From the NCBI RefSeq assembly GCF_000247695.1, contig NW_004624843.1, forward strand, positions 4,256,152-4,320,151: 64,000 nucleotides of DNA. Reading direction: 5' to 3'. Of this stretch, positions 1 through 11,244 are shown in pieces (the stretch's first letter is position 1; each line of letters opens with the position of its first letter). The notes beneath the pieces were generated by a model, which did not search any database, had not been told where the DNA came from, and was given only the letters and a program-made list of their open reading frames with translations. The position numbers and the translations under genes were made by a program. This stretch comes from Heterocephalus glaber. Taxonomy: Eukaryota; Chordata; Mammalia; Rodentia; Bathyergidae.

Positions 1-205
1 TCTGAGGCGCCGCAGCCCTTCAACCCGGAGCTGTGCCCCAGCCCCAGGAGCCCCAGCTAGGGAGATCTGGGGGGATCTGTCCTGGCCTGGGGTCTGGGCA
101 GCCTTGCCTGGACCTGAGCGCCTCGTCTTCTTTGTTTCCAGGTACAGTCAGCGCCCTGCATCTGCAGGCTGCACATCCACGATTCACCCAGAACAGAAAC
201 TGGTC
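1..205. other. Unclassified non-coding left edge
   Basis: No recognisable gene or repeat was found here. The first 60 bases are open in frame 1 and close with TAG at 58-60, which gives only 19 codons. That could be the tail of an exon entering from the left, but it is too short to separate from chance. Confidence 0.4.
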
Positions 206-210
206 CTGGG

Positions 211-452
211 GAAGCAGTCGTGGCCGTACTGCACATGTACAGACATTTCCCTGTCGTCATTCCCTAAATCCTATGGCACAGCAGCATTTCCATAGCATTG
301 ATTATATTGTATATCACGAGTCACCTAGGACGATTTCAAGTACCCAGGGGTGGCCACAGGCTCTATGCCAACACGGCACCATTTTACACAAAGGACCAGA
401 GCATCTGTGGATTTTGGTATCTCAGGGTCCTGGAGCCAACCTCTCATGGGTA
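211..452. mobile_element. MER2/Tigger1-type DNA transposon fragment
   Basis: This is the terminal part of a non-autonomous pogo/Tigger element. It carries the family's characteristic run, including a GCATTTCCATAGCATTGA-like segment and the terminal stretch ATCTGTGGATTTTGGTATC followed by GGTCCTGGAGCCAA, close to the MER2/Tigger1 end as I remember it. It is diverged and non-coding. The other end of the element is not seen. Confidence 0.7.
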
Positions 453-480
453 TATCTGTGCATAAGATAGCCCCTTCCCA

Positions 481-592
481 GCCAGGTGTGTGTAATCCCA
501 GCACTCGGGAGGCTGAGGCAGGAGGATTGCAACGAGTTCAAGGCCAGTCTGGGCCACATAGCAAGACTCTGTCTCAAACAAAACAAAACAAA
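481..592 (+). mobile_element. B1 SINE (7SL-derived, without internal duplication)
   Basis: The copy shows the GTAATCCCAGCAC and GGCTGAGGCAGGAGGATTGC cores, then AAGGCCAGTCTGGGCCACATAG and a TCTCAAA tail with CAAAA units. It lacks the 29 bp internal duplication typical of derived B1, so it is of the older pB1 type. Confidence 0.85.
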
Positions 593-598
593 AATGCT

Positions 599-616
599 CG
601 CTCGCTTGCTTGCTTG

Positions 617-659
<43 letters not shown>

Positions 660-742
660 TCCTTTTTTTTCTTTCCTTTTCTTTATTTCTCTCTCTTTTC
701 TCTCTTTTTCTCTTTCTTTCTTGCTTGCTTGCTTGCTTTCTT
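599..742 (+). repeat. Compound (CTTG)n/(CTTT)n polypyrimidine microsatellite
   Basis: Tandem CTTG units lead into about twelve CTTT units, then an impure CT-rich tract, then CTTG again. The tract grows out of the A-rich tail region of the preceding B1. It is almost pure pyrimidine on the plus strand. Confidence 0.95.
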
Positions 743-1815
743 CAGTAACTTTTAGTCAATCTATGAAGCTGTGCAACCCTCATCACCACCCAGGCTCTGT
801 TACAGCCCTGCCTTTCTTGAAGGGACCCGGGAGAATGAGTTCCCTGCCATCAAAATACTCTCATCCACCCCTATACCCCATGGGAAGCCAAAATGCCCTG
901 GGGACCGCGAGCAGGAACCCTAACCAGGGCTAGGGAGGGCTTCCCAAGGAGCCCCGAGGGTGAGGCTGAGTGAGAAATCCTGGGGTGTGGGGCAGGGGCC
1001 CCATCATCCCTTTGACCTTTAAATGGCAACTGCCAGGTGCTCCATGCTGCAGGCGTGGTGTGGACAGAACCCTTCATCCAGGGCTGTCCCCAGCTCCCAG
1101 CCCCTGGGCCCACCACGCTCCTGTGTCGGAGACACAGCCTCGGCCCACTCTGGGGTCTGTGGCGAGGGCACGTGGCCCCTCCAGTACCCCGCTGGGGGAA
1201 GGGAAGACCCCTAGGGCAGCCGGGGTTCCGAAGAATCCAGAGGCAAATGGGATCATCACAGAAGCCAACAGCTGTCATTCTGAGGTGCTGGGGTGAGGTC
1301 TGGCCATGAGGCTGTCACCTCCCAGAACAGAGGCTGTCAGGGTCCACCCACACCCGAGCCCCTGCTCCCCCTCTCCAGCAGCCAGCCCTCTCATTCTGGA
1401 GCGGAACAGAATGATCGCTTTGCTAACAGTAGGGTTCTTTGTTGCCTGTGAGAGAAACCAGCTAGAGCTGATTCAAGGAAGCCGGGCTCCTCCAGGGTTG
1501 TGGAGCAGGGAAAAGGGTTGCTGGGCAACCAGTGCAGCCTCGGGCCTCCCCCACTTCCCTCCCGGCAGAAAGAAGCAGGCAGCAGAGTTGGGTGCTGCAA
1601 GGGTCCTTAGCCTGGAGCCTTTGGTCGCTCAGTGACAAGAAACAGGGCCGGGGGCCAGACACTGCTTTGGAAGATGCCACCCCCTCTGCATCCACATCCT
1701 GCTAGAGGAATCTGGGTTTCTCCACCCACCCACATGTGACCCTCTCCAGGGGCCAGAGGACACACCAGAGACACTGAGGGTAAGATGAGGCATCTCCCAC
1801 TTGGCCATTGAGAAG
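743..1815. other. Non-coding, nothing recognised
   Basis: Moderately GC-rich DNA. Several 60-135 codon open frames overlap on both strands, as expected by chance at this composition. None resembles a known protein. Confidence 0.6.
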
Positions 1816-1904
1816 ATGCACAGGCATGGTGGTGGAGTTTGTAATCCCAGCACTCAGGAAGCTGAGGCAGGAGAGGCTTAGCAACTTAGATCTTGTTTTA
1901 AAAT
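1816..1904 (+). mobile_element. Degenerate B1 SINE
   Basis: The GTAATCCCAGCACTCAGGAAG and CTGAGGCAGGAG cores are present, followed by a decayed right half and a TTTTAAAATAAAA tail. An ID-type unit follows in the same orientation. Confidence 0.75.
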
Positions 1905-1916
1905 AAAAAGAGAGAG

Positions 1917-1944
1917 GGCTGGGGATATAGCTCAGTGTGAAGAC
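1917..1944 (+). mobile_element. ID-type SINE fragment (5' part)
   Basis: Only the A-box side of the tRNA-derived ID unit survives (GGGCTGGGGATATAGCTCAG). A GAAA microsatellite then replaces the rest of the element. It forms a B1-ID pair with the preceding B1. Confidence 0.7.
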
Positions 1945-1947
1945 ACA

Positions 1948-1964
1948 GAGAGAAAGAAAGAGAG

Positions 1965-2027
<63 letters not shown>

Positions 2028-2066
2028 AAAGAGAGAGAAAGGAAGAAAGAAGGAAAGAAAGAAAAC
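1948..2066 (+). repeat. (GAAA)n polypurine microsatellite
   Basis: A long GAAA tetranucleotide tract with GAGA and GGAA interruptions, purine-only on the plus strand for about 100 bp. It is the reverse complement in kind of the CTTT tract at 599-742. Confidence 0.95.
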
Positions 2067-4009
2067 ACAAAGAAACATTTTTTCCAATGAGAAGACTCAA
2101 CTTGAATATACAAACTATTAAGGGTGTCCGTGCACTGGCTTAAACGCTGCATAGAGTTAGCATATGGGTCTGAAAGATCTATTTTTGATTCCAAAGAAGG
2201 TAACTAACATGTCAGTCTGGAAATTCTACTCCTTCCACTTTCACATGTCACAGAACATTTCTCTCACCTTGCCACCTGCATCGTGGGCCTAGGTCTCATC
2301 ACTGCCCCTGAGCTACCGTTCAGGTCACCTGCGGGTTCCCGGGGACATGGCCTGCCTCTTGTCTCAGCTGCAGTCAGTACTTCTCATGGCACTGTCACCG
2401 GAAGTCTCATCCTGAGCCACAGAGCCCCTTCCTGCACTGAGCCTTCCGAACAATGAGACTTTCCAGGTGACTGGAATGTGGGCTCAGCAGGTGCTGCAGT
2501 GTTCCCGGCCCGGATCCAGGAGCTGAGCTTCCAACTGTCCCCTGGTTCAAACAAAGCGTGGCCTGAGGTGGAGGTGGGACCAAGTCTAGTCACCAGGTAC
2601 CTGTGCTCCACTGTGAGGGCACTGAGCCTCACGGGGGAAGTGCTGAGAAGTGAACGGGGACCACACCTGGGGTCGGTGCCTCTAAGGGCCTCAGAGGACC
2701 ATTCGGTGGAAGGACACAGGGGACAGAGACCCAGCAGGGCCAGGCGATGTCACTTAGAGAGCAGGAAACCCCTGCAGACCTGGTTCTCCTATGCTGTCAC
2801 TCAGCAATCTTCATGGAGACTTCCAGGACCACGCGTGGAAGTCGCCACCCACCTGCCATCCTCTGATTCGACTCAGTTCTGACGCAGCCCACGGGGAGCC
2901 CATGTCTGATCCCACAGGTTGACACTCATGGCCCAACCCGTCCCCATCCAGACCCCAGCTGCACGCTGCTGGGCATCTTACCTGCGCTCCCCTTAGTGGG
3001 CTGTGAAGCAGGCTTTCCACAGCCCCTCTCAGGCACAGTTCATTTGCTGGAACAGGTCCCAGGACCCAGGAGCATTTCCTTGGGTTTACAGAGTTACTAC
3101 AAACAAAGGGTATTACAGAGGTCACCGTGGACATCAGAGGACAGGACACACGGGTGCACCATTCTCCAGGAACCCCCACCTGGGCAGCATCTGGAAGCTC
3201 CTGAACCTGTCCTTTTGGGGTTCTCAGGGGGCACGATTGATTAAATCATGGAGTACTGGTGACTGACTCAGCATTCCGCCCCTCTCCCAAAGTACCTAGG
3301 GCTGCCCGTCTCCCACCTGTCACCCACAGGAAGAGACCCTTCTCAGCATGGGAATCCCAAGGCCTCTAGGAGCGGAATGTCAGGAATCAGGCAGGGGCCA
3401 AGTAGAAATTGCACAGAATCACGCTTAGGAATCAGAAAGCTGGTGCCGCCCACACCCCCGTGGACCTCAGGCTCACATCTGTACAACAGCTGCCTCCGAG
3501 CAACATCTCGTTACCTACTGCTCCCCCCCCCCCAGCTCCTCAGGCTCATGGGCCCCTTTCTTTGCTGGAACAGAAGGGTATGTGATTTCATGCTACATCG
3601 TCCACAAGAATCCTGAGGACCCTCCAGGGAAACCACACAATTCTGCCTCTCCCTGCCTCCCCACCCCTGCATGTACCTGGCAACCTGTGGGCGGGGGCAA
3701 TCTGCCCTCTGCCCTTGACAAACTGGCAAAGACATGAAATGGGAGATAAGGCAACACATTTACAATATGGGAAAGGGGAAGACCAGCAGATCGAGGAATC
3801 GAAGGAGTGTGAGGACCCAGAACTCAGCACTGTTCAGAATCGTCTACTCTGTTTCTACAGGGCGCAGTGGGGAACGTAGGCAATTTTCAGGGGAACAGTT
3901 AATGGTTTTTAGGGGAACTCAGTGGGCTTAGAGAACACACAGTACCGGGAACCCAGTCCGCTGGGCCCACTGACCGGACAGCGTTTGTAAGTGATTCTCT
4001 TTACGCCAG
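2067..4009. other. Non-coding, nothing recognised
   Basis: GC-moderate DNA without a recognised gene or a clear repeat. A run of ten C occurs near 3524. Open frames here are short and mutually overlapping. Confidence 0.55.
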
Positions 4010-4079
4010 AAAGAGGGCGACCGCGTGCGACCATGTTGGTGCAGGTGTCCAAAGCCTGCAGTCTCCACCTGCCCTGGAT

Positions 4080-4500
4080 TCAGTTAATGAAATCCCTGGG
4101 AAGCCATTGGAGGTCACCGCTCCCACAGCTCTGGAAGTCCTCTTTGCTTTGGGTCTTTAGTTGTGCTGTCCACGGCTGCCTCGGTATGTCCTGAACCCAT
4201 TCAAAATGTTGACCTTTCAGGGTCATTTTGACTTTGGGGAAGAGCCAGAAGTCACACAGTGCCAGGACCAGTGAGTAAGGTGGATGAGGACAGAGTCTTG
4301 TTTTTATGAGCTGCCTCTCCATTGGATGCCACTTGGCAGCAGCGTTCACTGGATTTCTGATCACCACTCCTAAAGACACTCAGGAAAGAGGACTCCAGAA
4401 CTGCTTCAGAAAGTGGCAAGAATGGTGGGATGAGTGTTCCAAACAAGGTGGAGGATTTTAAGGGTGACTATGGCAAAGTGTCTATTACCATAATAATCTT
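4080..4500 (-). pseudogene. Decayed mariner-family transposase (C-terminal part)
   Basis: The minus-strand translation contains PHPPYS, LCDFWLFPKVKMTLKG and KEDFQSC. These match the catalytic-core region of mammalian mariner (Tc1/mariner) transposases, where the consensus reads PHPPYS-DLAP-CDFWLFP with the last catalytic Asp in the CDFW motif. An open stretch covers 4080-4379. Upstream the reading frame is lost and the N-terminal half is not recognisable. It is a dead relic of a DNA transposon, not a host gene. The element ends were not located. Confidence 0.75.
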
Positions 4501-4539
4501 TTAAATCTAAACATTCACCATAAATTTTGATCACACCCC

Positions 4540-6330
4540 ATAGACTCAGTCAAGTTGCGGTAGCTGTTGACCCCACGCTGTGCCACTTGCCCCCAGGGAC
4601 GCCATGAGGTCAACCTGGGCCCCCTTCAGGGCAGACCTGCTGCTCTTAGCCCCAGGCCATACTCAGGCCTGAGGTCCTGACTCTCATTCAATGCAGAGGG
4701 GAGACAATGACTCCGGAGCTTGGCGCTGTCTCCAGGGGGCCTTCCAAGAGCCCAGCCTGCTGCAGCAGCTCGGTGCTCCAGCCAGGGTCTCTGGGAGGCA
4801 GGGTGGGGTGGGCGCAGGAGGGGCTGGGGCTGCAGCCTGGACCCCATGGCTCCACTCACACCACAGGCTGCTGCTGGGCACTCAGATTATTGCAGCTGGT
4901 GACCAGGAGGGCCTTCTGCAAGTGGCCACAGGTAGGGGTGCAGCTTGGGGTCCCCCTTCCACCGAACTCCTCTTTTATCCTTGTGTATCAGACTGCCATG
5001 CCCTGCTGCAAGGCGATTATTTGGAAGTTTATTGAATACTAGCTCCAGGAAAGACAGCCTGGGTCATGGCAGGTGCCGCAGGTGGTGACTTGACCCGTTC
5101 TTCCCTTCCCAGGAACTCACTGTTCTCTCGGAGGGCTGAAGCCCCCTGTTCTGCCCTTCTTGTCCCACAGAGACTGAGCACACAGCAATTGCCCAGGGGC
5201 TGTGATGCCAGCTGAGTTGACCTGAAGGTGTCAACTGTCTCCTCCACTGAGGGTGACCCTGACCCGGTGGCCCTGCTCCCTCCTCTGTGTGTGGAGCAGC
5301 AGGCACTGCCCACCCGGACCAGTCAGTGGCAGGACTGTGCATCAGTGGAGTCTGGATGGTTTCAGCATCGCTCCTTCCCTTCCCGAAGAGGCTGGCTAGA
5401 GAAAGACTGCGGGATTTGGAGGGGTGGAGCATCGTGCTGGCTGGGGAGATGGCCAGAGTAGGGGGCTCAGAGTGCAGCACCCCAGCCTGGGAAGGGCAGG
5501 GCTCTCGAGGTCCCTGGAGGAGCCCAGGCAAGCACTCGGCTCAGCTGAAGGGAGATGGGCTTGAAGGGGCCAGAGCATGGGACCCTGAGGGCTTGGGGCA
5601 GCAGGAGGGAAACTTGTGCCCGAGGGTGACATGGACCCCATCACTGGAGGGGCTGTCAACGGGCACCAGGGCGGGGACCCTAAATGGGCATTTCTGCAAA
5701 TGGCAACACCCTGCTAGAACTCAGAGGGGCCTGGGGCCACCCGAGCTGGTCTATCTGAAGCTGAGCCCAAGCAATTCCATTTGATTTGCAATGTGCAACC
5801 CCGGAGAGGAAACAGGGACATTTTGCAGCTTCATTACCCATCAAGTCTCAGCTCCATTTGTCCCCACGTGTAGATGTCACAGCTGCCGGATTCTTTACTA
5901 CTCAAGGAACGGTGACTTGTGGCCCACTCTCCATGCAGGACGCCCGTGTATCCACCCCGTTCCCGTCCCCAAGCATTCCCGGGTCCCTGACCTTGGTTCA
6001 GTGCCCCATAATATCCAGTCCATCTCAGGGGCAGGAGGTCTCCCCACTACGAAGGGCTACCTGGAGCCCCCCCCCCAACATGCCCACCCTCAGGCCAGGC
6101 CTCTGGACCTGTCCTTAAGCATCCAGGCCCTCTGGCTTGCCGGCCATCCCACAGTCCTTCTGGGGAAACCCACCTTCCCCTGGGCCTACACCTTGGTCAG
6201 CACTGTTCAGTGCATCCGAAATTCACCGTCTCTGTGAGAATTGGCCACTCGGATCATCTGGGTTTAGCCCCGTCGGGTCCATCCTTCCCAAGTTCCTTGA
6301 TCTGTGAGACACGGATTGACGGAGAGAAAC

Positions 6331-6334
<4 letters not shown>
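4540..6334. other. Non-coding, nothing recognised
   Basis: GC-rich DNA with overlapping chance ORFs in several frames (up to 165 codons). None shows a domain or family resemblance. A short C run lies near 6070. Confidence 0.55.

Positions 6335-6371
<37 letters not shown>
6335..6371 (+). repeat. (GT)n microsatellite
   Basis: About 18 uninterrupted GT units. Confidence 0.97.
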
Positions 6372-6372
<1 letters not shown>

Positions 6373-7683
6373 TTCTCTGCACAGATGTACAGCCCTGAGC
6401 CATCTCAGTGAAGAGGGGCTTCTCAGAGGGGACCCACTTCTCAGTAGGCCTTTGTGTGGCTGTGCTACACCCACAGAGACCTGTTTTGGTTGCACTCATG
6501 AGTGACAGCCCCAGAACAAAGGCTCTGAACTCAGAGCCTCCGCCCCAAGGTCCCTTTGAAGTGACAGTGCGGCTGGTGCTGCCTCCCCCAGACTGCGGCT
6601 CCCCATCAGGGGACCCCTGCCCCTCGCTGCTCAGGCTCCTGATGGAAGGGACACTCGGACTAAACAGGGTGCGACGCAGTGTGTCCCTCAGCTCCCAGCT
6701 CCAGGCCCACCTCTGTCTGCTCTGAAGTCCCCACTCCCTCAGATGCCGGTCCTGGCTCTGTTGGGGCCCCCACCCTGGAGGGGAAAAGTGAGAGAGGGCC
6801 ATCCCTCAAGCAGCACTGATGTGGGTGTTTGAGCTGCCAACTTCCCCAGACTGGGGCTCCCGCGGAGGCCTCCTCAGAGCTGAGTTCTCACGGTGGCCCC
6901 GGAGCATGGCCGCCTCTCCAGGTGTGTGGAGGATGATGAATCAGGGGCGTCTCCACGCGGTTGCCCTCTCTCCCCGCGGGGCGATGTGCTCTCCTCACAC
7001 CCACGCAGACAGCCTCCAGTTTCCTCCCCACTGACCCCTGAACCAACCCTTTTGAATCCCCACAGGCCTCTACAGTTGCCCAGTGGGTTTCAGTCATTTC
7101 AAGCATCTTTGCAGCAACTGTTGATTTGTGGCAACTTGCTACGAGGGTGAAATCTGACACGTGGAAGTTCTTAGTATCCTGTAGCAACTACTCAGCATTA
7201 AGATAATGACTTCAGCTCTGTAGGGTCCCCAAGGAGGGAGCAAGAGACAGAGTTGACAAATGCAGCCCTGCATGTGGACGGTCCTCCTCCAAGACAAATC
7301 CTCCCGAGACCCTGGGAATCACTCAATGCCTCGAGGGTTAACAGAAAATGACTGTCAAGGAGGGAGGATGTCCAGGATCAGCCCTGGCAGCCAGGGGATG
7401 ACTGTGCTGTGTTCAGAACTGGGGGAGGCCGGCTCAGGAGGAAGGGGTGGCCTAGGCTGGAAGCCATCTACCAAGGGTTTCACACCTCCGAGACTCCCAT
7501 ATGAGGAGTCCAGGAGAAAGCTCAGCTCTAACCTGCTCGGAGACAGGCGTGCTGCAGCATCAGACTTAGTATCCAGGCCACTGAAAGGACCAGGATCATT
7601 GGGTCTCCTGGCAGGGGCCATCAGAGGCCAGCCCAAGACAAAGGGTAGCCCAAGACAAGCCCACACTGCGTTGTACAAATCTG
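6372..7683. other. Non-coding, nothing recognised
   Basis: No gene or repeat identified. Open frames, including a 195-codon plus-strand one at 7260-7847, show no recognisable protein features. Confidence 0.5.
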
Positions 7684-7689
7684 TTTATT
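7684..7689 (-). terminator. Candidate poly(A) signal AATAAA for GPR55
   Basis: On the minus strand this reads AATAAA, with a T/G-rich stretch downstream (CAGATTTGTACAACGCAGTG then TGGG). I saw no other canonical AATAAA or ATTAAA on the minus strand between here and the GPR55 stop codon. It is thus the first plausible 3' end, implying a 3' UTR of about 2.6 kb. The assignment is inferred from position only. Confidence 0.4.
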
Positions 7690-10302
7690 TAGTAAATCAC
7701 ATGAATCATATCGCTTTTCCAGTCACTGTGCTGGTTCCATGGATGTACATAGAGCAGGCACGTCTCGGGGCTTTCCAGGCTGGGAGAACAAATGAGGTCA
7801 CATTTATGGCAGAACGACAGCTTCAACCTCCATGGCTTCAGCAGTAGGGATTTCAGGCTCTTCCACTGCTGTGTTCCTGCTTCCCTGACTCACTGGCTGG
7901 CATTTGCTGCAGGGGGTGCCCTGTGATCCATCTTCATCCTTACCCCCACCCCAGTGCTAGCCCTGACCCTAACCCTGCCTGCCCTTGTCCCCTCCTGCGC
8001 TGCTCAGCCAACTGCTGGGTATGGGCCCAGCATCTGGACCTTCCAGGAGAGTAGCCACACACACCTGTAACACTGGACCTGACCCTCCCACAGCCCCTCA
8101 GGCAAAAGTGCCCATGCCGAGAAGGAAGAGAAGGACCACCCTGCACTGAGATGGGGCCAGGGCCCATGGTCACCACATCCAGCTCAAGCTGTTCGAGCCC
8201 CCAAGGACCAACCTCTTCCAGTTACACTGTTTATGGCTCTAGACTCCCTTCCTGTTTGATGATTCTGCTCTCAGGGCCCCCTGATTGTTGTGGACGGAGT
8301 CACACTACACAGACGAGATTTTAGCCCTGAGCATCGCCACGGAGGACGGATGCTCGGGCTGCTGGGCCTTTGCTCTTGGGGAACTGCCAGCCCTACACAT
8401 GTGGTAGGCCCAAGTATGCATGAGGGACACTGCTCAGCGCCATGAGGAGGCCTCCCAGCTCCCCCCAGGCAAAGAGAAACTGGACAAGGGGTGGCCCCAA
8501 CTCCACCAGAGTCTCACCCAAACCGGCCCCGGATGCCCTGTTCTGTGTGATGATATGGCCTTCTCACAGTGGGTGTCTCTGTCCAGGATGGCCCTGGGAT
8601 GGTGCACCCCATAGGCAGGGCAGGGGAGTCCGGGGCTTGGGGCAGCAGGGCGGGCACGGCCTCACCCCTGGGTCTGCAGAGCCCTGGCTGTGGGTGCCGG
8701 GTCTGGAGCTCTGGTCCTGGTCCCATGATCCTCCACACCCACTTCTACCCTCCGGAGCCGCTTTCTCCCTAACCTTTCCCGCCAGCCACCTAAAATGCCA
8801 CTGGATATTGCCACACGGGAGTGCTGGGGGACCCCATCCTTCAGTGGCTCTCAGTCTGGGGGGGGGTCTGACAGGAAGCAGCCCTCCCAGGGACTCTTCC
8901 TGCCCACCGCACGCCCACTCCCTTCAAGCCTGAGCAGCAGGGCAATCTCTCAACCCCCTCCTCCTCTGCCGCCTCCCCGTTTTAGGCAGGTCCTAGGTTT
9001 CATCTAGACCTTCCTCTTTCCCCTCATGGCGGGTCCCCCGCACAGCCGTACCTCCTCCAGGCCCTCAGCCAAAGCCTCTCATCCTCCAGGTTGGTCTCGG
9101 TCACTTCTCCTCCTACAGACCTTAGGCTTGTTCATACTGCCCCTGTGGTTTCTCTCATTCCACTCCCTCCCTCTTGCAAACTGCCTCACAGTTTATCCTT
9201 TGAATCGCTTCACCCTGGAACAGCTGAGTCGTCAGAAGGCTTTAGGCTGTCCCCTCCTGCACCCTCTGAGGAGCATTACCGGAGCCCATGGAGGGATCCA
9301 AACCGTGCCCCTTCTGGAACTGCCAAAGCCCCCTCACTGTCTGTTGCAAGCTCCCTCAGTTCCTCCCTGCCAGCCACCAGAGAGGGATAGCTTCCTGGGC
9401 ATTGCCACCAGTGCCAGCTGCCCAACAGGACCGAGGGGAGCACGACAAACACTTCCTTCATCTGCTATGGCTGCCCCTAGTCGAGACTGATTCTTTCTCT
9501 CCATCTTCATACTAGGTCTAAGGAACAACTTCCCTCTCTGTCCAAGACAGGAAGCTGAGTGTGTTCCAGACCAGCGCTGACACCCGTATTAGACACCCCA
9601 GTGGCAATGAGAGAGTCCACTTCCAGCCCCATGTCCTTCCTCCCGCAGGGATATCCTGGCGGCTCTAGGGTATCACTAATGCCTTTGCACTCTGTCCCCA
9701 TTGGCCCATCAGTGCCTAACATTCCCCCCTTGGGCTGGTCTACACAGCCACACTCAGCCTCTCCGTGTCCTTCTCCGAGTGTAGGAGGGATCGGCTTCCT
9801 CCTGAGCCTTTCTGAGGCCCAAAGGAAATGGGACTATGCATGAATATCTCCCAGCCCCTGTGTGTCATTGTCTCCATGAGACTGGTACCAGCGGAGCTCG
9901 AGAAGGGACTGGAAAGTGCGAGTTTCCTCCATCCCAGGACTGGCCTTCCCTCCCATCCATCTCTTCCTTCCCTAACTCCTCTCTCCTCTCTGTCTTCCCA
10001 GAAACTTCTAAGCAAACAGAAGGATGGGAGAGTTGAGAAACAGCCTTTTTCAGATGCATTTTTTTTTTCAAGTCTTCTGCTTCCTACTTTTTTGGACTTA
10101 GAAATGAAGATTTCACCCGGCCCTTAGGTTCTTCAGCAAAGCCCGAATGCGGGGTGGTGTACCTCCAGCTGACTAGACACTGTTGGAAAAGTCTTTAGGA
10201 TACAAAGAGCAAAGATGATGTTCAGTGGCAGCAAAGGGGAAGGACACCAGCTGGAACAGGATGTCTCTTAGGAGAACTTGGGGATGGGACTTCCTTCCTC
10301 CC
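7690..10302 (-). other. Inferred GPR55 3' UTR / downstream DNA
   Basis: Non-coding and free of recognised SINEs, in contrast to most of the window. That fits a transcribed 3' UTR, but nothing in the sequence proves it. A T-rich run lies at 10059-10069. Confidence 0.35.
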
Positions 10303-11244
10303 TCAGCCCCTGGTAATCATGGTGTCCTGACGGACCAGCTGGACCCGGGACAAGCGGCGAGCCACGATGTCCGCGCGGAATTCTTTGATAACAAAGTAGT
10401 AGCAGAAAACATCCAGGCAGCAGTTGATGTTGGAGAAACACATAGACAACTGCAAGAACAAGCTGATGCCCTGCCTTGCTCTGCACTCCATGATAAAGCC
10501 ATTCCTGACCAGGAACTGAAGGAAGAAACCCAGGTGGACCGGAAGAAAGGAGACCACGAAGACGGCCAGGCTGGCCGCGATGGTCCAGATGCAGGCTCGG
10601 TAGCGGCGGTCCCGGAGGCCGAGCAGGATGTGGATGCTGATGGAGGAGCAGAAGGCCATGATGCCCATGGGCAGGAGGAAGCCAAACACCTCAAGGGGGA
10701 AGAAGACCTTGGCACTCCAGGTGCCGTCGGACATGTTGTGGAAGCACCTGTACTCCACCTTCCCATGGAAGCTGTAGACGGGGATGCTCCCGGTCCACAC
10801 CAAGAGCCAGATGATGCAGCAGGTCCCAAAGGTCTTCGTAGGGGAGCGGAGGTAGCTGGCCAGGAGTGGGTACCGGATGGCCAGGAACCTGTCCAGGCTG
10901 ATGCAGCAGATGGTGAAGACGCTGCCGTACATGCTGATGAAGTAGAGGCACTCCACCAGCGTGCAGAAGGCAGACGACGGGGGCCGCACGTGTGACAGAG
11001 CCATCTTGAACGGGAGCGAGAGCACAAGCAGCAGGTCAAAGACAGCCAGGTTGATCATGTAGATAGAGGTGGCCGCGTAGTCGGGCCACCTCTTCTTCAG
11101 GAAGCTACTGAAGCCTCGGATGGCCAGCAGGTTGAGGAGCAGGCCCAGGAGGAAAGTGGGGATGTGGACCGCCATCTGCACGGTCTGCATCAGCTCATCC
11201 ACGTCTCTGAACGAGCAGTTCCTGCTTGCGTTGTGCTGGCTCAT
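10303..11244 (-). CDS. GPR55: GPR55, lysophosphatidylinositol-responsive G protein-coupled receptor
   Basis: A complete 313-residue class A receptor, clearly the GPR55 orthologue. It spans the plasma membrane seven times; in other mammals it responds to lysophosphatidylinositol and signals mainly through G-alpha-13/q and RhoA. Visible features, numbered from MSQHNAS: N-glycosylation sequons at N5, N9 (NCS) and N170; TM2 with LSLPFK, where K80 equals the ligand-contact lysine described in human GPR55; C94 and C167 as the expected TM3-ECL2 disulfide; DRF (118-120) replacing DRY; FLPVH in TM6; and a DVFCYY variant of NPxxY in TM7. I chose the MSQHN start because it matches the family N-terminus and sits 8 nt after a splice acceptor. 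An in-frame ATG 14 codons upstream (11286) lies in the intron. Human GPR55 has 319 residues as I remember it. The six missing residues are one in ECL2 and five in intracellular loop 3. No frameshift or stop is present. Confidence 0.97.
   Translation of the reverse strand: MSQHNASRNCSFRDVDELMQTVQMAVHIPTFLLGLLLNLLAIRGFSSFLKKRWPDYAATSIYMINLAVFDLLLVLSLPFKMALSHVRPPSSAFCTLVECLYFISMYGSVFTICCISLDRFLAIRYPLLASYLRSPTKTFGTCCIIWLLVWTGSIPVYSFHGKVEYRCFHNMSDGTWSAKVFFPLEVFGFLLPMGIMAFCSSISIHILLGLRDRRYRACIWTIAASLAVFVVSFLPVHLGFFLQFLVRNGFIMECRARQGISLFLQLSMCFSNINCCLDVFCYYFVIKEFRADIVARRLSRVQLVRQDTMITRG

Noticed and set aside
1..60. Possible end of an exon, 19 codons closing with TAG
   Set aside because: Too short, no splice or homology support. 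I could not match it to ITM2C or any other neighbour expected near GPR55.
610..755. Phe/Leu/Ser-rich membrane-like ORFs
   Set aside because: Translation of the CTTT microsatellite.
1702..2194. Ser/Phe/Leu-rich ORFs on the minus strand and Lys/Glu/Arg-rich ORF on the plus strand
   Set aside because: Translation of the GAAA microsatellite.
7955..7980. CCCTAACCC telomere-like motif
   Set aside because: Only one or two imperfect units, far too short for an interstitial telomeric repeat.
10225..10995. 256-codon plus-strand ORF
   Set aside because: It is antisense to GPR55, whose minus-strand frame is unmistakable. The plus-strand translation (Asp/Glu/Gly-rich) is a shadow of that coding sequence.
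10317..11039. 240-codon minus-strand ORF in another frame over GPR55
   Set aside because: Ser/Pro/Trp-rich out-of-frame shadow of GPR55 caused by its GC-rich third codon positions.
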